A DNA stretch of 13,202 nucleotides from Methanomicrobia archaeon LH_S13 (lineage in GTDB: Archaea; Halobacteriota; Syntropharchaeia; Alkanophagales; Methanospirareceae), in NCBI GenBank assembly GCA_023659785.1, contig JAGXOR010000025.1, positions 1-13,202 on the forward strand, written 5' to 3'. Every line of letters begins with the position of its first letter. The stretch's first letter is position 1. This document shows positions 1-6,096 of this stretch, one piece after another. Under the pieces are notes generated by a model. It did not search any database. It saw only the letters and a program-made list of their open reading frames with translations, and was not told the origin of the DNA. Made by a program: the position numbers and the translations under genes.

Positions 1-8
1 CTTCATAG

Positions 9-131
9 CCAATAGGAAAGGATTCTTTAGAAAAAATCGCAAATGCACATTATATTGAATTAGCCACGGTAAGTATTATTGCTGGTTTATATGACCGCAA
101 GTACTGGGAAAGGGAAGCGGAGGTGAAGTAA
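9..131 (+). other. Unrecognised coding remnant at the left edge
   Basis: An open frame of about 40 codons runs from just after an in-frame TAG at 6-8 to a TAA at 129-131. It ends with the residues YDRKYWEREAEVK. There is no ATG, GTG or TTG near its beginning, so as it stands it has no start. The composition looks protein-like, and the stop lies only a few bases before the next gene, whose Shine-Dalgarno sits inside its last codons. It may be the tail of an upstream gene broken by a frameshift or nonsense codon, or chance. I do not recognise a family. Confidence 0.25.
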
Positions 132-137
132 AGTAAA

Positions 138-1463
138 ATGCAAAATTCGTTCATCCCTCCGGAGATACGTAAATTCTTCGAGGACGAAAATGGGAAGACC
201 ATATTGATTAAAGGCGAGCCCGGCACCGGTAAGTCCATCCTCGCTCTCACCCTTCTCAAAGAGATATGCACAAGAGGCAATGGCATCTATCTATCCACTC
301 GCATCGACCCTGATATGATCTATGAACTGTTCCCCTGGATATGTGATGAGATCCCGGCTCAAAACATCGTGGATGCTACACAGTCAGAGCGACCCACGAA
401 ATCAGCCGGAATGGGTCCTTCTGCTATAGGCACGAGTGGCATAAAACCTCTCAAATATACCGATGTCCCGGAGTTCCTGAAAGCTGTTTATACAAGAACC
501 GAAAAACTCGAGAATCCTATCGTTGTCATTGATTCCTGGGACGCTGTCGTCTCTCATACCGGCTTCTACAAACCCGAGGACCGTGAGCGGCTTGAGCATA
601 ACATGTGCGATTTCGCAAGGAAAGCCAAGCTTAAAGTCATTTTTATCGCTGAATATACTGAACAGCGTCCCCTCGATTACCTCGTTGATGGCGTCATCTT
701 CACAGAGCATAGAACAGAAGAAGAGAGAAGGGTCAGGGAATTAACCTTGGGCAAACTGCGAGGCGCTAAGATAAAACAGCCACGGTATCTCTACACACTC
801 AACGAAGGTATATTTAAATACTTCAAAAACTTTGAATCTGGCTCTCTTAACCCCGCTATCTCCGACCCCATCCCAGACCTCAGCGAAAGAAGGGTCTCTA
901 CCGGCATGGAAAGTTTAGATGAAGTGACTGGAGGCTATGAAAAAGGAAGCCTTACTCTCTTCGAAACAGGCAATTGCGTTATGTGGGAGCATCAATGGTT
1001 AATCTATGCCACAATCATAAACTTCTTAAACCTCGGCAGGGACGTTATCCTCAGTGATGGCGTTACCTTTGACTTGTTGCGCGACAAAATCTTCCCCTTC
1101 ACTCACGACTCTTTTCACTCCAATATCAAAGGTGTTGACATACCACACATGAATGACACGAGGCGAGAGATGGATGATAAAAATAAAACCGTATTGTGGT
1201 TCTTCGATCTCGATAAAATAGAAGAAGAGAGAAAAGAGATCGAGCTCATAATAAGTTCGTGGAGAGGCGATGCCTTTTTAGCTGTTGTTAAAGAAGGAAA
1301 GACCATCGGCGATTTAGACCACTTCGTAGGCTCTTTTTTCAAAATAAAGATGTACTCCGGCGCGCTCTGCATCTATGGCGAAGCACCAAGAACCGAGATA
1401 TACACTCTGGAAAACGATGTCTCAAGAGGCTTCCCTTCCTCAATTCTCACCCCCATCGTTTAA
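138..1463 (+). CDS. GvpD/KaiC-like RecA-superfamily ATPase
   Basis: A 441-residue protein with two RecA/KaiC-type modules. Module 1 has a perfect Walker A, GEPGTGKS, at residues 26-33, a Walker B-like strand ending IVVID at about 128-132, and a KaiC-like KLRG strand near 206-209. The segment around residues 50-80 (YLSTRIDPDMIYELFPW) resembles archaeal GvpD-type P-loop proteins. Module 2 begins near residue 253 with the KaiC entry motif STGMESLDEVTGG. Its P-loop has decayed to ETGNCVMWEH, with no GK(S/T), so it probably cannot hydrolyse ATP. The start is set by a strong Shine-Dalgarno (GGAGGTGA, 118-125) 12 bases before the ATG. The protein looks soluble and cytoplasmic. Haloarchaeal GvpD represses gas vesicle genes, but no gvp gene is visible here. 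The pilin genes downstream suggest a surface-structure or signalling role by inference only. Confidence 0.8.
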   Translation: MQNSFIPPEIRKFFEDENGKTILIKGEPGTGKSILALTLLKEICTRGNGIYLSTRIDPDMIYELFPWICDEIPAQNIVDATQSERPTKSAGMGPSAIGTSGIKPLKYTDVPEFLKAVYTRTEKLENPIVVIDSWDAVVSHTGFYKPEDRERLEHNMCDFARKAKLKVIFIAEYTEQRPLDYLVDGVIFTEHRTEEERRVRELTLGKLRGAKIKQPRYLYTLNEGIFKYFKNFESGSLNPAISDPIPDLSERRVSTGMESLDEVTGGYEKGSLTLFETGNCVMWEHQWLIYATIINFLNLGRDVILSDGVTFDLLRDKIFPFTHDSFHSNIKGVDIPHMNDTRREMDDKNKTVLWFFDLDKIEEERKEIELIISSWRGDAFLAVVKEGKTIGDLDHFVGSFFKIKMYSGALCIYGEAPRTEIYTLENDVSRGFPSSILTPIV

Positions 1464-1564
1464 TAGGTAATAAAAGCTCCGGAGAGGAAGCGATTGAGAA
1501 AGCAGAAGAGAGGCACCCGGATTTAATGATGACCATGTTAATCTACGCATACCCAAAGGAATAG
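1457..1564 (+). pseudogene. Fragment resembling a CheY-like receiver domain
   Basis: Between the ATPase stop and the pilin start, one frame reads SSGEEAIEKAEERHPDLMM and then MTMLIYAYPKE before a TAG at 1562-1564. The GEEAIEKAEERHPDL stretch matches the typical receiver-domain helix 2/strand 3 pattern (GEEAlekae...PDLvlmD). The phosphoacceptor Asp that should follow PDL plus a few residues is missing, and there is no N-terminal half. It is best read as a relic of a response regulator. The match is short (about 20 residues), so chance similarity is possible. Confidence 0.4.
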
Positions 1565-1567
1565 AAG

Positions 1568-2127
1568 ATGAAACGAAAAAAAATGAAAACAAAAAGAAAA
1601 ACAAAAACAAATCTTTGTTTAGCAAAGAAAAGAAGAGGAGGGGTGGACGGAAAAACATTAAGGAATGACGAGCGAGGGGTTTCGGCTGTTATCGGTGTTA
1701 TTCTGATGATTGCCATCACGGTCGTAATAGCAGCGGTCGTTGCCGCGTTCGCATACGGCATCATCGGTGGTGTGACAAAAGCGCCGAGTTCTTCCATAGT
1801 TATTGAAAATGCACGAAGAGGTGAAATAAACGTAACTGTGGTTCGGTTCACCGAGGTGGAGATATAATAACTGATGCGTTTACGAGTGAAGGAGCTTGGA
1901 GAAATATAGACGTGCGAGCTAACGGTAAACCTTGCACAATAGGTAACGCAAGCTTAAACGGTACTTGGAATAGTACAAACTGGGGCGCTACGGATTTTGC
2001 ACCTGGGGACGAATTGGAAATCAACGTAAGCGCAGCTGCTTTAGGTAGTGCGCTTGCATCTGGTGATACAATTGCAGTGGTTTATACTCCATCGGGGGTC
2101 ATATTGCAGAGAGTGACGGTAGCGTAG
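1568..2127 (+). pseudogene. Archaeal type IV pilin, split by a 5-bp duplication
   Basis: The first frame (1568-1867) carries an archaeal class III signal peptide: basic residues, then DERG, then the hydrophobic pilin helix VSAVIGVILMIAITVVIAAV. It stops at a double TAA soon after residue 90. The second frame (from about 1850 to TAG at 2127) carries the pilin C-terminal domain, with motifs FAPGDELEINVS and IAVVYTPSG. The join lies at a perfect tandem repeat GGTTC-GGTTC (1840-1849). Removing one copy restores a single frame reading NVTVVHRGGDIITDAF, which matches the HMGGDKVRDAF segment of the intact pilin at 2558-3022. The restored protein would be about 184 residues from the ATG at 1568, or about 159 from a GTG at 1643. 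The Lys/Arg-rich leader encoded at 1568-1615 is A-rich low complexity, so the later GTG may be the true start. It could be dead, switched off reversibly, or a sequence error. Confidence 0.8.
1840..1849 (+). repeat. 5-bp tandem duplication causing a frameshift
   Basis: Two adjacent copies of GGTTC. Deleting either copy fuses the two pilin frames exactly, so this repeat is the single lesion in the gene. Confidence 0.85.
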
Positions 2128-2200
2128 GCGAAAGCGAAGGCACAAAGCAAAGCAAAGCGCAAACGCAAACATAAAAATAAGTGTAAGGTGTGAGAGGGGG
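2128..2200. repeat. Purine-rich simple-sequence tract after pilin 1
   Basis: The bases just after the pilin stop are built from degenerate AAAGC/GCAAA-type units (for example GCAAAGCAAAGCGCAAACGC) and then a G-run. There is no convincing reading frame. It is a low-complexity spacer that could be prone to slippage. Confidence 0.5.
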
Positions 2201-2217
2201 GGAAGAATAAGAGGGTG

Positions 2218-2262
2218 AAGATAAGCGAGTCCTCTTATCTTTTTTGTTTTTTTATTTTATTT
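2218..2262 (+). terminator. Hairpin plus T-run downstream of pilin 1
   Basis: AAGATAAG (2218-2225) pairs perfectly with CTTATCTT (2234-2241) around an 8-base loop. A T-rich stretch follows at once (2239-2262). An alternative stem pairs ATAAGAGG (2207-2214) with CCTCTTAT (2231-2238). The position 90 bases after the pilin stop and the T-tract fit a transcription terminator. Archaeal termination relies mainly on the T-tract, so the stem may be incidental. Confidence 0.55.
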
Positions 2263-2448
2263 TATTCTCAGCCCTGGATTTCTCGCTACAAGTTCTACCA
2301 GTGTTTTCAACAGGTCCATATCCTTTATTCTGAACTCGGAAGGCAAATCAACGAAGATTATCCGTTCTATCACGTTGCTCCAGAGGTAGTTCCTTATCTT
2401 TTCCTCGCTTTCTTCTGTACGTTTATGGATGCGGAACCATTGATTTTA
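2257..2448 (-). pseudogene. Scrap of an AAA_14/DUF4143-type ATPase
   Basis: On the minus strand a frame without a start codon reads HKRTEESEEKIRNYLW, then ERIIFVDLPSEFRIKDMDLL, then KTLVELVARNPGLRIK and a stop. This matches the linker between the AAA_14 ATPase module and the DUF4143 module in archaeal/bacterial ATPases (typically ...YL..vi..DlpelfrI.d.elL..ll.llA.NpG..iny). The ATPase core and the whole DUF4143 domain are absent, so it is a decayed fragment of about 57 residues. Another relic of the same family lies on the opposite strand beyond the second pilin. Confidence 0.6.
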
Positions 2449-2456
2449 TCTCTTCT

Positions 2457-2516
2457 AAATAAATAAATAAATAAGTTTTGTTATTGTTTTGTATTGTTTT
2501 GTATTGTATTGTTTTG
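2457..2516. repeat. AAAT tetramers and TATTGTTTTG decamers
   Basis: Four AAAT units (2457-2472) are followed by three copies of the decamer TATTGTTTTG at 2482-2491, 2492-2501 and 2507-2516, with a 5-base half unit between the last two. The tract sits 41 to 100 bases upstream of the second pilin start, where its promoter should be. Changes in copy number would alter promoter spacing. The A/T richness could also supply a TATA element. Confidence 0.65.
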
Positions 2517-2557
2517 TTTGTAGTTGCAAGATTTATGTCTTGAGGAGTAAAGAAAAG

Positions 2558-3022
2558 ATGAAGCTGTTGGAGGATGATAAAGCGGTAAGTTCGGTAATTG
2601 GAGAGGTGCTGATGATTGCCGTGGTCATAGTAATTGCCGCGGGAGTCGTGACTTTCGCATACGATTTAGTCTGGAGCTCGAAGGAAAAGCTATCGGTTTC
2701 CATTTTAATCGAAGACGCAGAAGCAGGGGCATCAAACATAACCTTAGCCCATATGGGCGGAGATAAAGTAAGAGATGCTTTTGCACCCTCTTCTCCTCCT
2801 TCGTATTTTGTGAATGCCACGATATTTGAAAATATGGAAGTAAGGCTAAACGGTACGATTTACGAAGGTTGGGCATCGCTGAACAGTGGAGTAATATCGA
2901 AAGCGGATTTCACAGGTGGCGATGAACTGGAGCTTGGTTTAGGTTGGCAGCTTTCTCAAGGTGATAGGATTACTGTTGTCCATGTGCCAGGCGGTCAAGT
3001 GTTGGTATCGGAGAAGGTGTAA
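2558..3022 (+). CDS. Archaeal type IV pilin (DUF1628/Pilin_N family)
   Basis: A 154-residue secreted pilin. The N-terminus MKLLEDDKA is followed by a hydrophobic helix (VSSVIGEVLMIAVVIVIAAG, about residues 10-29), the class III signal peptide/pilin helix that an archaeal prepilin peptidase would cut just before VSSVIG. Pilins of this family usually carry a Glu early in the helix, and E15 fits. The C-terminal domain contains the family motif LAHMGGDKVRDAF and a GGDELELG...GDRITVVHVPGG core. The ATG at 2558 was preferred to upstream in-frame starts because GAGGAG lies 8-13 bases before it and the upstream codons come from low-complexity DNA. It is clearly a paralogue of the broken pilin at 1568. 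No assembly ATPase or platform protein is present in the window, so the machinery must be encoded elsewhere. Confidence 0.85.
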   Translation: MKLLEDDKAVSSVIGEVLMIAVVIVIAAGVVTFAYDLVWSSKEKLSVSILIEDAEAGASNITLAHMGGDKVRDAFAPSSPPSYFVNATIFENMEVRLNGTIYEGWASLNSGVISKADFTGGDELELGLGWQLSQGDRITVVHVPGGQVLVSEKV

Positions 3023-3039
3023 AAATAATAATTTAAATA

Positions 3040-3813
3040 GTTTTATTTTTGATAGGGAGAGATATTACCTCTTCTTAGATAAATTCCATTACGTAAAGGA
3101 AGATGGTCAGAGATTAAAACTGCTTTATGACACGCTAAAAAACACAAAATTCGTAATTACAAGCTCATCATCTCTTGAATTGCGGGGAGAAACGGCAGCC
3201 TATTTAACCGGTAGATCGTTCTCCTTTGAATTGCTCCCATTCAATTTCTACGAGTTTTTAAATGCAAGAGATAAGAGATTCGCGAGGATTTAAAAAGAGA
3301 GAAATAGTATGATGAAACAACTTCTCATGGGGATGGAGAGGGAATTCCCAATAAAAGAGGACATCTTTGTTGATGATTTATTAAAATTCCTGAATGAATT
3401 CATAAGATTTGGTGGCTACCCGGAGGTTATCAAATCCGAGAGCGAGGAGGAAAAGCTGATCGTGCTCAAAAATATCGTAAATACATATTTAGATAAAGAC
3501 ATGCTTGAACTCCAATACGTATTATAAAGAGGTTGTTCGCATCCTTGATATTTTACAACAAACATATGTAATAGATTTACTTAGACCATACCATAGGAAT
3601 CTGGTCACGGAGCTAAGAAAGAACCCAAAGGTTTATTTCGTTGATTTCGGGTTCAAGAATTATTTAATAAATAATTTTTCCGACCTCGAACTCAGAGTAG
3701 ATAAAGGAGCATTAGCAGAGAATTTCGTTCTTAATTGTTTAAAGAGCATTGTAGGCGATAAAGGCATTATACACTTCTGGAGGACAACGGCTAAGGCAGA
3801 GAAGGACTTTTAA
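3040..3813 (+). pseudogene. Decayed AAA_14/DUF4143 ATPase
   Basis: Three consecutive pieces follow the order of one ATPase. Piece 1 (to TAA 3291-3293) has the Walker B region YYLFLDKFHYV, where the family usually has DE rather than DK, then KFVITSSSSLELRGETAAYL and FELLPFNFYEFL. Piece 2, in the same frame after that nonsense codon (3309-3527), has FIRFGGYPEVI and NIVNTYLDKDML. Piece 3, in another frame (3505-3813), has DUF4143 motifs ILDILQQTYVIDLLRPYHRN, NPKVYFVDFGFKNYL, GALAENFVLNCL and HFWRTTAKAEKDF. The roughly 90-residue N-terminus with Walker A is missing, a linker of about 50 residues between pieces 2 and 3 is deleted, and the end is cut where an EVDF...EVK tail is expected. It is non-functional. 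Intact relatives are common accessory ATPases of uncertain role. Confidence 0.8.
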
Positions 3814-3963
3814 ACCCTTTTCGGAAAAGAAAAACAAATCTAAAAAGTTTCTTTGAACCGTTGATAGACGAACCGAAGGGGGGTTTAAGCCAGTCGGAAG
3901 TGCTGCGGAATGCACCTAAGAAAGAGAAAGGGTATTTCAAAAGCCCACGGATGCTGTAAATTT
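3814..3963. other. Convergent spacer with an unassigned short frame
   Basis: This lies between the ATPase relic and the convergent end of the FrhB-like gene. In one plus frame it reads EPLIDEPKGGLSQSEVLRNA and ends SPRML before TAA at 3957-3959. That looks like real protein but belongs to no family I recognise and has no start. I see no clear terminator hairpin. Confidence 0.3.
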
Positions 3964-5076
3964 TTATTCCACGTTCAAGAACTTTTCCAGCATCTCGAGT
4001 TCTACTTCCATATTCAGTATTTCGACGGGCTCACATTTATCGTAGATATTCTTTAAGTTCCTCCGTTTCTTAAACGAAGCAAGTCTCCGCACTTCTTTCA
4101 CCTGTTCTTCCGAAAGCTTCTTCGTTTCTATCGCTCCTGCAGCTTTCGCTTTCTTCACTATTTCCTCACCCACTTTGCTTCTCGTTATCACGGTTGACCA
4201 CCCAAGTTCGGAACCTATCGAACCAACCGAGAGGTCAGCGAACTCGGCTGCGAAATCATAGCAATAGTTGCACGCTTCGCGCATGCAGTCACGCATTAGC
4301 TTTATCGGCGTCTTTAGTTCCTCCCCCGCCTTCGTATGAACGATAAAACTGCCCTTTTTTATGTTGAATTTCTCTACCTCTTCTATGCTCGTGCCCAGCT
4401 CCACGAGCTTATTTTCGAGTGAGTGCATGTCAAAAGTTTCAGAGCAGAGAAGCCCAATCAGTAACTTCACGCGGTCCGCACCGACGTCAAACCCTGTTGA
4501 CATTTGTACCTTGCGCATTCCCTGTATATGGCACGGTAGCCCAACGAGTGCAACGTTCTTGTAACCCTGCTCAAGCGCGTCGCCAACGCCTAATACAGAA
4601 GGGCACTGCGTGTATTTCGAGCCAGCCGCAGCTAATACATCCTCCTTTTTTGTCGCCACGAAAGGTTCGGGCGTCCAATTTTCTGCCGTCTTCGACACCA
4701 CCGCAGCGTCTATCTCGCCCTGCTCAAGTAAGTTCACAAGCAATGCAGATACAACACCACCGTCCTGTGCGTGCTCTCTTACCGCTTCATCAGTCGCTCT
4801 CGCGGTTATTATGTCACCCTGGTAGTACCCCAACAGATTATCAGTTCTTATCCCGCCAAATACCGCTCGCTCTACCTCAAAAGGAGCGAAGGTCGTCCGT
4901 GGGCAGAAATCATAGCAAGCACCATATATCTCATGGCATTTCTCCTTCGTTACCGGTATCTCGTTCTCGTAGGTTATGTATTCTTTACAAAACGCACCAC
5001 AGGACCCGCAGTAGCAGCACAATCCATTATATATCACTTCCCTTTCCAAATCCATTATGTTCCCCTTACGTTTCAT
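3964..5076 (-). CDS. FrhB/FdhB-family F420-linked iron-sulfur flavoprotein
   Basis: A 370-residue homologue of the beta subunit of F420-reducing hydrogenase (FrhB), which carries FAD and Fe-S clusters and passes electrons to or from coenzyme F420. The N-terminus has a ferredoxin-like cysteine set (C20/C21, C23, C26, C30, then C47, C54, C58-P). Further family cysteines lie in GLPCHIQGM (near residue 180), LLCSET (near 210) and CMREACNYCYDF (near 265-275), the last followed by the conserved ADLSVGSIGS. The ATG at 5076 overlaps the preceding TGA (ATGA) and has GAGGAGG seven bases upstream, so this start is firm and translation is probably coupled. It is the last gene of the cdhA-cdhB operon. That context suggests it is the electron partner of CO dehydrogenase, exchanging electrons between ferredoxin/CODH and F420. 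The family is secure; the exact substrate pair is inferred. Confidence 0.85.
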   Translation of the reverse strand: MKRKGNIMDLEREVIYNGLCCYCGSCGAFCKEYITYENEIPVTKEKCHEIYGACYDFCPRTTFAPFEVERAVFGGIRTDNLLGYYQGDIITARATDEAVREHAQDGGVVSALLVNLLEQGEIDAAVVSKTAENWTPEPFVATKKEDVLAAAGSKYTQCPSVLGVGDALEQGYKNVALVGLPCHIQGMRKVQMSTGFDVGADRVKLLIGLLCSETFDMHSLENKLVELGTSIEEVEKFNIKKGSFIVHTKAGEELKTPIKLMRDCMREACNYCYDFAAEFADLSVGSIGSELGWSTVITRSKVGEEIVKKAKAAGAIETKKLSEEQVKEVRRLASFKKRRNLKNIYDKCEPVEILNMEVELEMLEKFLNVE

Positions 5077-5483
5077 CTCTCTGCCTCCTCTAACTCCTCA
5101 ACCTTATCAATGAAATATTTAAGGTCGTCCAGATGTATCAGAACCTCATCGAAATCCAATGCCCGCTCATAGTAGCACTCAATATGCAGGTTATCGCGCA
5201 GCGAGAAATATAGCCACTTAAGCTCCTTCTCTGCATACCTGTGCACCATGTATCTCCTTCCCCAATCTGTTCTGTTCAACTCCTCTTCCTTAACTCCCTT
5301 TTTGAGCAACAGTGCGTAAGTGGCTTCTATTGCGGAGAGCCAACCTTTTGCACAGGCATCGCACAGAAAAACACGGTCGTTCTTCTCCCTCGCTATCTCA
5401 AACTCCTCAACCGCTTTTCGATACAATTTCTTCCCGTCTTCCAAATGCGAATGCAACTGCAACGGCAAGTGACCTTCGCTCAT
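5073..5483 (-). CDS. PaREP1/HEPN-like helical protein
   Basis: A 136-residue all-helical soluble protein. Three regions fit the PaREP1 branch of the HEPN fold: an N-terminal helix (HLEDGKKLYRKAVEEFEIAR), a second helix (CDACAKGWLSAIEATYALLL), and a C-terminal SLRDNLHIECYYERAL...DEVLIHLDDLKYFI that matches the LRDaWdaaWvLHv.GFHEa.l..e.V pattern. It contains an R-x4-H (R76 to H81), the spacing seen in HEPN ribonucleases, though its placement before the last helix makes catalysis uncertain. The ATG at 5483 has AAGG three bases upstream, and the gene lies 30 bases after cdhB. Many HEPN proteins are toxins, nucleotide-binding or scaffold proteins. Its place inside a CODH operon suggests a role in assembly or regulation of that complex, which is an inference. 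Confidence 0.65.
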   Translation of the reverse strand: MSEGHLPLQLHSHLEDGKKLYRKAVEEFEIAREKNDRVFLCDACAKGWLSAIEATYALLLKKGVKEEELNRTDWGRRYMVHRYAEKELKWLYFSLRDNLHIECYYERALDFDEVLIHLDDLKYFIDKVEELEEAER

Positions 5484-5513
5484 TTTCCTTTTCTTTCTCG
5501 TTTTATTTTTAGC

Positions 5514-6053
5514 CTACCTCTTTATACTTACCACCAACTTCCGCAGCATATCCTTATATTCCGCTTCCATCCTCGGCGATATGTTCGTAAAACTCATCCG
5601 CGCATTTGGATGATAATACCGGTCAATAGAAACCGCACGCATCAACGGCTCAGTTGCGAAATTCTTTATGCACGACAGCATCTGCGATGCGTAATAATAG
5701 AGGATGCCATAGAATATCACGAAATCGTAATTCCCGCCGCCATCCAGACCCTTCCAGTTCGGGTCACGTAAACAATTGGTGAGTCCATGCAGGTTGTAAT
5801 AAGTCACGTTCTCCGTGTACTCCTTTTCTACGAATCCTTTTATGCTGTGTCCCGTTGCAGCAATAGGAATCCCCTTTTTGCCTATTTCTATCGCTATATC
5901 CAAAAAGAAATCAGCCCATAGTAGCTCCGAGCCAACCACGAGCAGGGGCTTCTTTGCACTTGATATATAACTCCCTATCACTTCCGGTGGTGCTATCCTT
6001 CCTGTTTCAGGACCTGGGACATTCGCCACGTCAAACGGTATTTCCATTCCCAT
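5514..6053 (-). CDS. cdhB: CO dehydrogenase/ACDS complex epsilon subunit
   Basis: A 179-residue protein matching the archaeal CODH epsilon subunit, which binds the alpha subunit in the alpha2epsilon2 CO dehydrogenase component of the acetyl-CoA decarbonylase/synthase complex. Family segments are KKPLLVVGSEL (35-45), GIPIAATGHSIKGF (61-74), YDFVIFYGILYYYASQML (109-126) and SIDRYYHPNARMSFTN (142-157). The fold is Rossmann-like and has been suggested to bind a nucleotide or flavin. The ATG at 6053 was chosen over an upstream in-frame TTG (6086) because GGAGGTGAT (6057-6065) lies three bases before it. It starts 43 bases after the cdhA stop, in the same operon. Nothing looks broken. Confidence 0.9.
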   Translation of the reverse strand: MGMEIPFDVANVPGPETGRIAPPEVIGSYISSAKKPLLVVGSELLWADFFLDIAIEIGKKGIPIAATGHSIKGFVEKEYTENVTYYNLHGLTNCLRDPNWKGLDGGGNYDFVIFYGILYYYASQMLSCIKNFATEPLMRAVSIDRYYHPNARMSFTNISPRMEAEYKDMLRKLVVSIKR

Positions 6054-6056
6054 CTT

Positions 6057-6065
6057 ATCACCTCC
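6057..6065 (-). promoter_or_regulatory. Shine-Dalgarno deciding the cdhB start
   Basis: GGAGGTGAT on the minus strand, three bases before the ATG at 6053. It excludes the longer TTG-initiated reading and shows that this organism uses anti-SD pairing inside operons. Confidence 0.75.
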
Positions 6066-6096
6066 CGCATCTTCATAACTATACAATCACCGCCCC

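Noticed and set aside
2215..2466. Plus-strand frame of 83 codons between the pilins
   Set aside because: The minus strand of the same DNA carries a recognisable ATPase linker, while the plus frame begins inside a terminator-like hairpin and T-tract.
2489..2557. N-terminal extension of the second pilin
   Set aside because: These codons come from the TATTGTTTTG repeat region, give a Cys/Phe-rich string unlike a class III leader, and a good Shine-Dalgarno precedes the ATG at 2558.
4419..5093. Long plus-strand open frame opposite the FrhB-like gene
   Set aside because: Its translation is rich in Arg, Ser and Pro with no family signal, and it lies fully antisense to a gene with intact cysteine motifs and a good Shine-Dalgarno.
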